DNA of 64,000 nucleotides from Candidatus Amarobacter glycogenicus. Lineage in GTDB: Bacteria > Chloroflexota > Dehalococcoidia > Tepidiformales > Tepidiformaceae. Position 1 is the first letter of the stretch; each line of letters begins with the position of its first letter. Below are positions 8,002 to 16,406 of this stretch, piece after piece. The notes under the pieces were generated by a model, which saw only the letters and a list, made by a program, of their open reading frames with translations, had not been told where the DNA came from and made no database searches. The position numbers were made by a program, and so were the translations under genes. The stretch is taken from NCBI GenBank assembly GCA_016719395.1, contig JADJZF010000004.1, positions 62,001-126,000 of the forward strand, in the 5' to 3' direction.

Positions 8002-8496
8002 TCACCCCGTCGAGGCGTCTCCACCCGCGTCGCCCTTCGGCGCATCGGTCTTCTCTACCCACACGAGGACCGCGCTCTTCGGGTAGTAGGTCGCCTCGAC
8101 GTAGTCGTCTTCCTTGATGCCGTCGAGAATGAGCTGGTCGCCCCGCAGGATCTGCTTCTCCAGCCGGATGTAGTGCGTCTTGAGGACGAACGAATCGCTT
8201 CGCGCCCACCGCCGGGTCACCCGCCCCCGCGCCACGACTGGTTCTCCAACGTAATCACGGAACGACCCGATCGCCTGGAAGCCGAAGAGCGTCGTCAGGA
8301 TCGCGAGCACGATAACCAGGAACCAGGTGCCGCCGTGGTCCCCACCCTGCACTGCTCGGTCGAACCCGAAGAACAGTAGCGCCCCGAGGCAGAGGACGAA
8401 CGGCGGGCCCCAGGTCAGCGTTGAGCGCAGCAACCGCCCTCGGACTCCCGCGTGGTAGCGCTCTCGTGCCAGTACGGGGTCGTCTTGCCAGTTCAT
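8002..8496 (-). CDS. Two-TM membrane protein with SH3/OB-like cytoplasmic domain
   Basis: 164 residues. Two helices (WGPPFVLCLGALLFFGF and WFLVIVLAILTTLFGFQAIG) occupy residues 27-75. They are followed by a beta-rich domain: GEPVVARGRVTRRWARSD, HYIRLEKQILRGD and DYVEATYYPKSAVLVWVE. This layout suits a membrane-anchored small barrel. It overlaps the upstream LysM gene by 4 bases and is probably co-translated with it. No known family is assigned. Confidence 0.6.
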   Translation of the reverse strand: MNWQDDPVLARERYHAGVRGRLLRSTLTWGPPFVLCLGALLFFGFDRAVQGGDHGGTWFLVIVLAILTTLFGFQAIGSFRDYVGEPVVARGRVTRRWARSDSFVLKTHYIRLEKQILRGDQLILDGIKEDDYVEATYYPKSAVLVWVEKTDAPKGDAGGDASTG

Positions 8497-9050
8497 GGGA
8501 TGCGGATCTCAGTGCCGACGGCGATGGTATCCGGGTTCAGCCCCGGGTTCGCCGCCACGATATCCGCCACCGAGACTCCGTACGAGGCCGCCACCACCGA
8601 GAGCGTGTCTCCTGACTTCATGGTGTACGTCTTCCCCGCCGCGGTTGGGCTCGCCACTGCCGATGCGGTGGAAACCGGGGCGGTGGGCGTCGGCGTCGTC
8701 GGCACCTGCGTCCCCTGCCGCGGCGTCGCCTCGGTTGTGGCGCCTGTCCGCGTCGGCGTCGCGGTCGAAGCGACCGCCGCCGTGCTGGTCGGCAGGTCTC
8801 GCAGGAGGTTCGTCTTGCTCTTCGTCTCCGGCGGACGCACCAGGAGGAAGACCACCACCAGCGTCGCGATCACCAGGGCCAGTACGGAACCACGGTAGAC
8901 CGCCGCGCTCGGTGCGGCGGATTCCGGCGCCATGCAGCGCAGGCACACATCCTCGCCGTGTTCGCTGCAATACAGCCGCCCGCAAGTTGGGCACTCGGCT
9001 TCCGCCGGGTTGTCGCAGTAGTGACAGTTCGGGACCTGATCGTCTGCCAT
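8493..9050 (-). CDS. B-box-type zinc finger, TM helix and LysM domain protein
   Basis: 185 residues in three parts. Residues 8-40 carry paired Cys and His (CHYCDNPAEAECPTCGRLYC, then SEHGEDVCLRC), a B-box-like zinc site. Residues 52-72 are a single helix, SVLALVIATLVVVFLLV. A Thr/Pro/Ala-rich stalk leads to a C-terminal LysM domain, YTMKSGDTLSVVAASYGVSV then NPGLNPDTIAVGTEIRIP, which binds peptidoglycan-like glycans. So the zinc finger is likely cytoplasmic and the LysM extracytoplasmic. Confidence 0.85.
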   Translation of the reverse strand: MADDQVPNCHYCDNPAEAECPTCGRLYCSEHGEDVCLRCMAPESAAPSAAVYRGSVLALVIATLVVVFLLVRPPETKSKTNLLRDLPTSTAAVASTATPTRTGATTEATPRQGTQVPTTPTPTAPVSTASAVASPTAAGKTYTMKSGDTLSVVAASYGVSVADIVAANPGLNPDTIAVGTEIRIP

Positions 9051-9126
9051 CGTCGTTCAAAGGGTACGCCGAACAACGGAAGGCGAAAGATAACACGGCG
9101 AGGCCCAGGCGCCGCCGTCCCTCCCG

Positions 9127-9420
9127 TCACGCCGGCTCGATGGTCGCCGTCAGGCCACACGATTCCAGGCCGTCGCGGTAGTGCTCGGCGGCCTCCTTCG
9201 GGCATTCGATGACGCTTGCCTGGCCATGGTGATGGGCCGTGAACATGATCTCAGCCGCCTCTTCGAACCCCAGCGATGGCACGCAGCGCATCAGACTCAA
9301 AACCACATGGTCCATCGAGTTCTCGTCGTCGTTGTGGAGGATGACGCGATAGGGCGGCAGCAGCCGCAGCAGCGTCTCTTCATCCAACACGGTCTCCGGG
9401 AGCGTGGGGGCCTGGCTCAT
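9127..9420 (-). CDS. clpS: ClpS adaptor for the ClpAP/ClpCP protease
   Basis: 97 residues. It has the ClpS core: PPYRVILHNDDENSMDHVV (the conserved HNDD), VLSLMRCVPSLGFEEAAEIM and AHHHGQASVIECPKEAAEHY, ending ESCGLTATIEPA. ClpS delivers N-degron substrates to the Clp ATPase. The flexible N-terminus (SQAPTLPETVLDEET) is a normal length. The gene is divergent from the 9550 gene across a 129-bp spacer. Confidence 0.93.
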   Translation of the reverse strand: MSQAPTLPETVLDEETLLRLLPPYRVILHNDDENSMDHVVLSLMRCVPSLGFEEAAEIMFTAHHHGQASVIECPKEAAEHYRDGLESCGLTATIEPA

Positions 9421-9549
9421 GCCTCAAATGTAACGCCCCCGCTCCCGCTTTCGAAGTCCGAGCGGCATCCGCCGCGATCGGTTAACCTTCGCGCGCCACA
9501 ATTTCTTGCGGGATTTCCCCGAGAGACATGCCCCCTTGCCGGGGACACC

Positions 9550-9873
9550 ATGCAGGTTGCCATGCACGAGAGCAACGGCACGCGCACCAACGACCCTTAC
9601 GCCCTCCCGACTGATTCGGTGACGCGGCGGATGGCCATCGGCGCCCTCGCCTACCGTGCCATCGCCCAGAAGCGCGAAGTTCAGCTGGACGACATCCTCG
9701 GCGCAGAGGCCGGTGGTCTCCTCTCCGACCTCATGGCGACCGTCGCGAACGAGACCAGCACGCAGTTGATGCTCACTGAACGCCTCCTCCACGCCGGCTG
9801 GTCCTGGGAACGGATCCTCGCCGCCGTCTGGTACAACGAGGAGTTTCTTCGCCAGGCCGCAGTCGCCGAGTAG
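9550..9873 (+). CDS. Hypothetical helical protein
   Basis: 107 residues from ATG 9550 (an ATG four codons later is possible). The sequence is helical and soluble: SVTRRMAIGALAYRAIAQKR, LDDILGAEAGGLLSDLMATV and LLHAGWSWERILAAVWYNEE. I recognise no family. It stands alone between clpS and the oxidoreductase, on the opposite strand to clpS. Confidence 0.55.
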   Translation: MQVAMHESNGTRTNDPYALPTDSVTRRMAIGALAYRAIAQKREVQLDDILGAEAGGLLSDLMATVANETSTQLMLTERLLHAGWSWERILAAVWYNEEFLRQAAVAE

Positions 9874-9947
9874 CTGTCACAACTCCGGCTCCTCGTTCGT
9901 CTTCTCTCTGAATCCCCCACCGGGTCGAAGCAGAGAGGGTACCTCAC

Positions 9948-11258
9948 GTGACCAACGACTCCCCCAGGCACATCGCAATCGCCGGAGGCGGCCTTGCTGG
10001 CCTCGCCACCGCGGCGCTCCTCGCACGTTCAGGGAACCGCGTGACGCTCTTCGAACGCAGTCACGAGCTCGGTGGCCGTGCGGCAACCTCCGAACATCAC
10101 GGGTACTTCCACAACCGTGGCCCACACGCGCTTTATCTCGGGGGCGCCGCCGCCCAGGTCCTTGCCGAACTCGACGTCAGTTACACCGGCCGGTCGCCCG
10201 ACTTGTCCGGCGTGGCTATCCGTAACGGCCGGGCATACGCCCTGCCCACCTCCGCGAAATCGATGCTCACGACCCGCCTCTTCGGCGTCCGTGCCCGCCT
10301 CGAAGCCGGCCGCCAGCTCCTCGCGCTGCGCCGTGTCGATCCCTCCGACCACCGAACCGTCCGCCAGTGGCTCGATGCCGGCTTCGCGGAGCCGGCCGCC
10401 CGTGACTACGTCGCCGCGCTCATCCGTCTTTCCACCTACGCCGATGCGCCGGACGTCACCCTGGTCGGCGATGCCGCGCGCCAGCTGAACGGTAGCTCGG
10501 GCCCTGTGCTCTACGTCGATGGGGGCTGGCAGTCCCTCGTCGACGGCATCGAAGCGTGCGCGCTGGCCGCCGGCGCGGAAGTGCTCCGCGGTTGCCGTGT
10601 GGAAGGAGTCACCTATGCCGCGGAGCGCGCGACCGGCCTCCGCCTCGCCGGAGGCGAGACCGTTGCCGCCGATGCCGTAGTCCTCGCCGTCCCACCTGAA
10701 GCCGCACGCGACCTCGCCGGCCAGCACCGGTCGCTCGCCGCGCTTGCCGAACAGGCCGTGCCCGCTCGCGCCGCCTGCCTCGATATCGGTCTAACCAGGT
10801 TGCCCAATCCGCGCCGGAAGTTCGGCCTTGGCATCGATAGGCCCTTCTACTTCTCGGTGCACTCGCTGTGGGCGAAGCTCGCCCCCGAAGGCCGCGTACT
10901 CGCTTCCGTCGCGAAGTACCTCCCTGCCGGCGCCTCGCCCGACCCGTCGCGCGATCTGGCCGAACTCGAAGCATTCCTCGATCTCGTCCAGCCGGGCTGG
11001 CGCAAGTTCGAAGAACACCGCCAGTTCCTTCCGAACATGGTTGTCCACTCTGCCCTTCCCCTCGCAGCGAACGGCGGTATCGCGGGGAGGCCCGCGCCCG
11101 CCGTCCCGGGTGCCGCCGGCCTCTTCGTTGCTGGCGATTGGGTCGGGCAGGACGGATGGCTTGCCGATGCCGTCCTTGGCAGCGCCCGCCGGGCCGCGGG
11201 GGCGGTCTCGGCCTCGTTCACCGGGACGCCCGTCCGGGCCGTTGCCGCGGTCTCGTAG
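9948..11258 (+). CDS. FAD-dependent amine oxidase/phytoene desaturase-like oxidoreductase
   Basis: 436 residues from GTG 9948. It opens with the dinucleotide-binding fold IAIAGGGLAGLATAALLARS and the ERSHELGGRAATSEHHGYFH loop typical of phytoene-desaturase and amine-oxidase-like flavoproteins. The C-terminal FAD motif is GLFVAGDWVGQDGWLADAVL. The substrate is not predictable. The ECF41 sigma gene begins 9 bp downstream on the same strand, and oxidoreductases are known partners of ECF41 sigma factors, so this may be its target or operon mate. Confidence 0.85.
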   Translation: MTNDSPRHIAIAGGGLAGLATAALLARSGNRVTLFERSHELGGRAATSEHHGYFHNRGPHALYLGGAAAQVLAELDVSYTGRSPDLSGVAIRNGRAYALPTSAKSMLTTRLFGVRARLEAGRQLLALRRVDPSDHRTVRQWLDAGFAEPAARDYVAALIRLSTYADAPDVTLVGDAARQLNGSSGPVLYVDGGWQSLVDGIEACALAAGAEVLRGCRVEGVTYAAERATGLRLAGGETVAADAVVLAVPPEAARDLAGQHRSLAALAEQAVPARAACLDIGLTRLPNPRRKFGLGIDRPFYFSVHSLWAKLAPEGRVLASVAKYLPAGASPDPSRDLAELEAFLDLVQPGWRKFEEHRQFLPNMVVHSALPLAANGGIAGRPAPAVPGAAGLFVAGDWVGQDGWLADAVLGSARRAAGAVSASFTGTPVRAVAAVS

Positions 11259-11267
11259 GATGTCTGC

Positions 11268-12146
11268 GTGACCGCCGCGATCAGCGCCGCCGACACTGCC
11301 TTCGAATCTCACCGAACCCTGCTCTTCGGCGTCGCCTATCGCATGCTCGGCACGATCGGCGAGGCAGAAGATGCGGTCCAGGAGTCCTACCTCCGCTACC
11401 GCTCGGCCGAGGCCGCCATCGCCAATTCGCGCGCCTACCTCGTCACCGTCGTCACCCGTATCTGTCTCGACGTTCTGAAATCGGCGCGGGTCCAGCGGGA
11501 ACAGTACATCGGGCAGTGGCTGCCCGAACCGCTCATCCGTCGCGCCGGCGAGGCTCCCTCGCCCGAAGAAGCCGTCGCCTCGGCCGATTCCGTCAGCTAC
11601 GCCTTTCTCGTCATGCTCGAAGAGCTTGGTCCGGTCGAACGCGCAGTCTTTCTCCTCCGCGAAGTGTTCGACTACGACTACGCCGAGATCGCGCCCATCG
11701 TGATGAAGTCCGAAGCGGCCTGCCGCCAGGTCTTCCACCGCGCCCGCCAGCGGCTCGCCGAACGCCAGCATCGTCACCCGGCCGGCTACCTTCAGCGGCG
11801 CGATCTGACCATCCGGTTTCTCGCCGCGGCGAACGAGGGGAACATGGCAGGGCTGCTCGAAATCCTCTCCGCCGATGTCGTCGCCTACTCGGATGGAGGC
11901 GGGAAAACGAGCTCGGCCATCAACCCGATCTTCGGTGCGGACCGTGTGGCGCGGTTCACCCTCGGCGTCACGCGGAAAGACCCGCCCGCCTCGATCGAGT
12001 TGGTCGACGTCAACGGCTCTCCGGGCGTCCTCCTGAAGCGCCGGAACAGCGGGGTCCACAGCGTCCTCTTCCTCGAAGTCGTCGACGGCCGGGTCGAGAC
12101 GGTTTACGCAGTCCGCAACCCCGACAAGCTCTTGCACATCCCGTGA
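11268..12146 (+). CDS. ECF41-group RNA polymerase sigma factor (SigJ-like)
   Basis: 292 residues from GTG 11268. Region 2 includes RTLLFGVAYRMLGTIGEAED and AVQESYLRYR; region 4 includes LEELGPVERAVFLLREVFDY and QVFHRARQRLAE. The linker WLPEPL and the C-terminal SnoaL-like domain with DGGGK and NPDKLL are hallmarks of ECF41 sigma factors, whose C-terminal domain controls activity in place of an anti-sigma factor. It follows the flavoprotein gene by 9 bp. The inducing signal is unknown. Confidence 0.92.
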   Translation: MTAAISAADTAFESHRTLLFGVAYRMLGTIGEAEDAVQESYLRYRSAEAAIANSRAYLVTVVTRICLDVLKSARVQREQYIGQWLPEPLIRRAGEAPSPEEAVASADSVSYAFLVMLEELGPVERAVFLLREVFDYDYAEIAPIVMKSEAACRQVFHRARQRLAERQHRHPAGYLQRRDLTIRFLAAANEGNMAGLLEILSADVVAYSDGGGKTSSAINPIFGADRVARFTLGVTRKDPPASIELVDVNGSPGVLLKRRNSGVHSVLFLEVVDGRVETVYAVRNPDKLLHIP

Positions 12147-12348
12147 TACCAGCCGCCGAGAGATGATTGCGGCCTGCCGTTGCCTGCCAGGTCCTGCTCC
12201 TCCGCGGCAGGAGGCCGCCGACGGGACCTTACCTCTCAACTGCTCAGAGGGCTTTCCCTCTCGCCGGGCGTGCCACCGGCTCTTGACATCCCTGCTACGT
12301 TCTCCGCTGCCGCGATCCCTTTCCTGGCGCTTGAGGGAGGAGAGTCGG

Positions 12349-13197
12349 ATGAGCATCCCGCCTGAAGAAGCAGAGGAACGCTGCGCGGCTTTCGCGCGCC
12401 AGTTCGCCATCCTGCCCGCATCCGGTGGCCGGTTCACCCTGCCTGCCCGCGGTGCGTCCGTCGACCTGCCCGGAGACCGGGTCGCCGGCTGGGAGATGAT
12501 CATCGGCGCCATCCTTGGCCTCTCCCCGGACCAGGACCCAACGGATTTGCACACCCTCAAGGCCGAGTTCCTGCGGCTGGGGGACCCCGATGCTCCCGTA
12601 TCCTTCGATGTCACACCGCTGCGCGATACGCGGAACTTCGTGACGCGAAGTGTGAGAGTGAGCCAGGAGAGCGGCACCCTCGCCCAGCTCACCCTGGGCT
12701 ACTCGTCCCGCCGGGAGGGCTTCGCCTACCAGCACGCGGTTCCTCCCCCGGCTCACAACCCGGAGGCGTTTCCGGAGATGTGGGAGGTAGCGGGCATCCC
12801 CGGGCGGAGACCGTTCCTCCCTGGGAGTCCTGTGGAAACCAGGTTCTCCCACCAGTCGCGGGCCGGAGATCCAGGGCGGCCCTCAGTGCAGGCGCAACTG
12901 CGGCCCGTCGAAGGTTTCACCGATGATCCCGCGATCAGGGCCGCAGTCTTTGCGGGGAATACCGAGGGCCCCATCTCGATCCTGCTCTCGCTCCACCTCG
13001 GCCTGCCGATCGGCGCCCAGGCGAGCCTGGACCACCAGGTCTGGTTCCACCGCCCGCTCGCCTGGGACGGCTGGCATGCCCATGAAATCTGGAGCGATGT
13101 CGCGACCGCCAACCGTGCACTCATTCACTGCCGCATCTGGGACGAGCAGGGCGACCTTCTCGCCACGGTTGCCCAGGAAGTCACCCACCGGACGTAG
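12349..13197 (+). CDS. Acyl-CoA thioesterase II (TesB)-like protein
   Basis: 282 residues from ATG 12349 with GGAGGAGAG upstream. Two hot-dog halves are visible. The first has TLKAEFLRLGDPDAPVSFDV then RDTRNFVTRSVRVSQESGTL. The second has SILLSLHLGLPIGAQASLDH followed by QVWFHRPLAWDGWHAHEI and CRIWDEQGDLLATVAQEV. This is the double hot-dog layout of TesB, with the D-x-x-T/Q-type active-site positions in the second half. It hydrolyses acyl-CoAs; chain-length preference is unknown. Confidence 0.88.
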   Translation: MSIPPEEAEERCAAFARQFAILPASGGRFTLPARGASVDLPGDRVAGWEMIIGAILGLSPDQDPTDLHTLKAEFLRLGDPDAPVSFDVTPLRDTRNFVTRSVRVSQESGTLAQLTLGYSSRREGFAYQHAVPPPAHNPEAFPEMWEVAGIPGRRPFLPGSPVETRFSHQSRAGDPGRPSVQAQLRPVEGFTDDPAIRAAVFAGNTEGPISILLSLHLGLPIGAQASLDHQVWFHRPLAWDGWHAHEIWSDVATANRALIHCRIWDEQGDLLATVAQEVTHRT

Positions 13198-13241
13198 CTT
13201 TCGCTTCTCCCTTCTCCCGCGCCCCTCTACCATGCCCCGCC

Positions 13242-14846
13242 ATGGGCACCCGCATCCTCATCATCTGCCGCGGATACCTGGGCTCCCACATGTCCGCCCC
13301 CGGCATCCGTGCCACGGCCCAGGCAAGCGTGCTCGCCCGCCATGTGCCCGGCGCAAAGGTGACCCTCGCCGGTACGAACCTTGATTTCGAACAGCCCGAA
13401 GATGGCGCCTACACCGTCACCCGCTGGAACGCCCGCAACATCCTCCAGCTCGTCGCCGCCCACGACATCATCATCAGCTCGATGCTCCCTCCCCACGTCG
13501 CCGGGTTCTTCCCGTTCAAGCGCTTCGTCGTCGACCTCTTCTCCCAGTACGCCATGGAGTGGATGGAGGTTGGCATGCAGCACTACGAGGGCGCCCAGCG
13601 CCGCGCCTGGGTCGAGCGCACCCGAACCGTCCTCGCTATGCAACTCACTTTCGCCGACTTCCTCCTCACCTGTAACGAGCGCCAGAGGGATAGCTACGTC
13701 GGCATGATGATCTCGCTCGGGCTCATCTCGCCGCGCGTCTACGACGCCGACCCCACCCTTCGCCGCTACATCGATTCCGCCCCGCACGGCATCCGGCCCG
13801 AACTCCCCGGCACCGGCCAACGGGTGCTCCGCGGCGTCCGCCCGGGCTTCGCCGAGACCGACAGGGTGATCATCTGGAACGGCGGCATCATCCAGTGGTA
13901 CGACCCCGCCACCCTCCTCGAAGCGCTCCGCATCCTCGGCCGCGACGACATCAAGCTCCTCTTCCTCGGCGCTTCCTACCCCGGCATCAAGGAACTCGGC
14001 AAGGGCGTCCGCTTCCAGGATGCGAAAGCCATCGCCGAGCGCAATGGCCAGCTCAACCACACCGTTTTCTTCGAAGAAGGCTGGGTCTCCCACGAGCTTG
14101 CCAAGCGCTACGTCCAGGAAGCCGACATCTCAGTCTGCTGCTACTTCGATAACCTCGAAACCCGTTACAGCCACCGCACCCGCTTCGTCGACCTTATCTG
14201 GGCCGAACTGCCGTTCATCTGCACCCACGGCGATGTCCTCGCGGAAGAAGTCGCACAGAACACGTGGGGCATCGTCGTCCCTGAAGAAGACCCGCCTGCC
14301 CTAGCCCTCGCCATCGAGAAGCTGATCGACGACCGTGACTTCCTTGCCCGCTGCCGGGCGAACCTTGCCGCCTCCCGCGCCTCGCTCCAGTGGGACGTGA
14401 CGATGAAGCCGCTCATCCGCTTCTGCAGCGAAACCGGCGCCACCCTTTCGCCCAAGTGGGAGCGCATCCCCGGCCTCAGCCAGCGCATAGGCAGCTACAT
14501 CGGCCGTCGCGCGGTCTTCAACTTCCACGACCGCAAGCGTGAACGGCGGCAGCGCCAGCAAATGATCGCCCGCCGCGCGCGCGCGCCGCAAAGGCCGGGG
14601 AAGGTGGATAGACGGGAGTACCGCCGGCGGCTCGCCACCCGCCCGAAAGACGTGCGTTTCGAGGAGATTGAAAGGCTGCTGGGCCTTTACGGTTGGGAAC
14701 TTGCTACCATTCGAGGAAGCCATCACGTCTTCAAACGCGACGGCAAGACCTCATCTCGATTCCCTTTCGCAGGCCGCGCATCCTCGCTGCCTACGTCCGC
14801 AGGGTGCTCGACCTTACTGGAGAGGACGACGCATGACGCCTTCTGA
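13242..14846 (+). CDS. Glycosyltransferase (GT4-like), frame running on into hicA
   Basis: The first roughly 445 residues form a GT-B glycosyltransferase: N-terminal SAPGIRATAQASVLARHVPG, then DRVIIWNGGIIQWYDPATLL and, in the C-terminal domain, DISVCCYFDNLETRYSHRTR and ELPFICTHGDVLAEEVAQN. From 14604 the same frame reads as a HicA toxin. A two-base indel in the GCGCGC run near 14580 would restore a TAG stop at 14609-14611, so the long frame is probably an artefact rather than a true fusion. A paralogue follows at 15084. Confidence 0.8.
   Translation: MGTRILIICRGYLGSHMSAPGIRATAQASVLARHVPGAKVTLAGTNLDFEQPEDGAYTVTRWNARNILQLVAAHDIIISSMLPPHVAGFFPFKRFVVDLFSQYAMEWMEVGMQHYEGAQRRAWVERTRTVLAMQLTFADFLLTCNERQRDSYVGMMISLGLISPRVYDADPTLRRYIDSAPHGIRPELPGTGQRVLRGVRPGFAETDRVIIWNGGIIQWYDPATLLEALRILGRDDIKLLFLGASYPGIKELGKGVRFQDAKAIAERNGQLNHTVFFEEGWVSHELAKRYVQEADISVCCYFDNLETRYSHRTRFVDLIWAELPFICTHGDVLAEEVAQNTWGIVVPEEDPPALALAIEKLIDDRDFLARCRANLAASRASLQWDVTMKPLIRFCSETGATLSPKWERIPGLSQRIGSYIGRRAVFNFHDRKRERRQRQQMIARRARAPQRPGKVDRREYRRRLATRPKDVRFEEIERLLGLYGWELATIRGSHHVFKRDGKTSSRFPFAGRASSLPTSAGCSTLLERTTHDAF
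14604..14836 (+). pseudogene. hicA: HicA-family toxin, one-base frameshift
   Basis: From GTG 14604 the frame reads VDRREYRRRLATRPKDVRFE, LLGLYGWELATIRGSHHVFK and RDGKT. It then needs a one-base shift near 14750 to continue LISIPFRRPRILAAYVRRVL and end DLTGEDDA at TGA 14834-14836, overlapping the hicB start. GSHHVF contains the HicA catalytic His. The predicted length of 77 residues fits the family. A missing C in GACCTC explains the break, so the toxin may be intact in the organism. Confidence 0.75.
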
Positions 14847-15087
14847 GATCGAACGGGAAGTCCAGCGCAGGGTTCGCCTGCCGTACCACCGTGTCATCAG
14901 CGGCGATGAAGCTGAAGGCTACCTCGGTGAGGTCCCGGAACTCCCTGGCTGCCTCACCGCCGGTGAGTCTGCGGCCGAGGCCCTCGCAAACCTGGATGAG
15001 GCGATCGCCGCCTGGGTCGAAGCGGCGCTGAAAGCTGGCATTTCCATCCCCGAACCGGCCCGTGGCCCGGTCTCGATCTCTGCGTGA
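14833..15087 (+). CDS. hicB: HicB-family antitoxin
   Basis: 84 residues. It contains the partial RNase H-like HicB fold: YHRVISGDEAEGYLGEVPEL then PGCLTAGESAAEALANLDEA, which is the conserved ELPGCxTxGxTxxEA pattern, and a helix AIAAWVEAALKAG. There is no C-terminal DNA-binding domain. The start overlaps the hicA stop and the end overlaps the second glycosyltransferase GTG by 4 bases, so the toxin pair is embedded in the glycosyltransferase operon. Confidence 0.88.
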   Translation: MTPSEIEREVQRRVRLPYHRVISGDEAEGYLGEVPELPGCLTAGESAAEALANLDEAIAAWVEAALKAGISIPEPARGPVSISA

Positions 15088-16397
15088 CCAGACTCCTCGT
15101 CCTCTCCCGTTCCGCCGTCGGCCCACGCATGGCCAGCCCCGGTGTTCGCGCCTACCAGCTCGCCGGCGCCCTCGGCCGCGCCCTTCCCGCCGCCGAGATC
15201 ACCCTCGGCATCCCCGGCGACCGCGAGCCAATAGCCCCGCCCGCCCCGAACGTCCGCATGCAAGCCTGGTCCTCGAACGCCGAAGCCGCTTTCCTCGCCG
15301 CCGCCCACGATGTCACCATCGCCCGGAACTTCCCGCCCCAGCTCGCTCGCGTTCTCGGGAAGACCCGCTTCGCGCTCGATGCCTTCACCCCCTTCTACGT
15401 CGAGTGGATGGAACTCTCCAGGCGCGACATCCTCCCGAAGTGGCGCCGCACCTGGATGGCCAGCAACCGCTCCTACATCAACTTCCAGCTCACCCTCGCC
15501 GACTTCATCTTCTGCGCCGATGAACGCCAGCGCGACATGTGGATCGGCATGATGATGGCCCTCGCGCTCGTCCCGCCGGATGTCTACGAACGGGACCCTT
15601 CGCTGCGTCGCGTCATCGATGTTGTCCCCTACGGTGTCCCGTCGAGGCCCCTCTCGCCTGGCCGCCGCGTCCTTCGTGGTGTCGTCCCCGGCATCGAAGA
15701 AGGCGACAGGGTGCTCCTCTGGAACGGCGGGATCACAGAATGGAACGACGTTGAGACCCTCCTCCACGCGATGGCCCGTCTCGGCCGTATCCGGCTCGAA
15801 GTGAAACTCGTCTTCATGGGCGTATCCCATCCCGACATGGTCTTCGGGCCCACCTCGGGCGTGAACAAGCTCGCCTACGAACTCTCGGAAGAACTCGGCC
15901 TGAAGGACCGGAACGTCTTCATCCTCAACGGCTGGGTCCCCTACGAGGAGATCGACAACTACCTCGCCGAGGCCGACGCAAGCGTCTGCCTCGGCTACGA
16001 AAACATCGAGAGCCGCTTCGCCTTCCGTACACGCTACGTCGACCTCTTCCGCGCCCGCGTCCCCCTCCTCTGCACGCAGGGCGACGTGCTCGCCAATCGC
16101 GTCCACGATGCACCGATGGGGCTGACCGTCCCCGAGAGAGACATCGATGCCGTTGTCGACGGCATCACCCGGTTGCTCGATGACCGCGACTTCGTCGCCA
16201 CCTGCAAGGCGAACATGGCCACCATGGCGACGGAACTCTCATGGGATACCGTCGTCCAGCCGCTGGTCGATTTCTGTGTCTCAGGCGAAAGCTATGCCAT
16301 GCCCGCCGGTCGCCGGCGCCTCCAGTCCTACGCCCGCGGGGGCATGTATGTCGCCTTCAAGCGGCTCTGCCTGAGCCCCCCGATCTACGACCATTAG
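15084..16397 (+). CDS. Glycosyltransferase (GT4-like), paralogue of the upstream gene
   Basis: 437 residues from GTG 15084. It follows the same plan as the 13242 gene: VGPRMASPGVRAYQLAGALG, ALDAFTPFYVEWMELSRRD, DFIFCADERQRDMWIGMMMA, then DRVLLWNGGITEWNDVETLL and SRFAFRTRYVDLFRARVPLL. The shared motifs (ERQRD, WNGGI, TRYVDL) show the two arose by duplication. It likely transfers a nucleotide-sugar-derived residue in envelope glycan or glycolipid synthesis. It is co-transcribed with hicAB and the EEP gene. Confidence 0.88.
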   Translation: MTRLLVLSRSAVGPRMASPGVRAYQLAGALGRALPAAEITLGIPGDREPIAPPAPNVRMQAWSSNAEAAFLAAAHDVTIARNFPPQLARVLGKTRFALDAFTPFYVEWMELSRRDILPKWRRTWMASNRSYINFQLTLADFIFCADERQRDMWIGMMMALALVPPDVYERDPSLRRVIDVVPYGVPSRPLSPGRRVLRGVVPGIEEGDRVLLWNGGITEWNDVETLLHAMARLGRIRLEVKLVFMGVSHPDMVFGPTSGVNKLAYELSEELGLKDRNVFILNGWVPYEEIDNYLAEADASVCLGYENIESRFAFRTRYVDLFRARVPLLCTQGDVLANRVHDAPMGLTVPERDIDAVVDGITRLLDDRDFVATCKANMATMATELSWDTVVQPLVDFCVSGESYAMPAGRRRLQSYARGGMYVAFKRLCLSPPIYDH

Positions 16398-16406
16398 AAT
16401 CGCCCC

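Noticed and set aside
10791..12692. A 633-codon open frame on the minus strand
   Set aside because: It lies opposite the flavoprotein and sigma-factor genes, has no recognisable motif, and its composition is typical of an antisense shadow in GC-rich DNA.
13242..14846. True glycosyltransferase-HicA fusion toxin
   Set aside because: A short slip in a GCGCGC run restores a stop directly before the hicA start, and hicA itself has an obvious one-base gap, so error is more likely.
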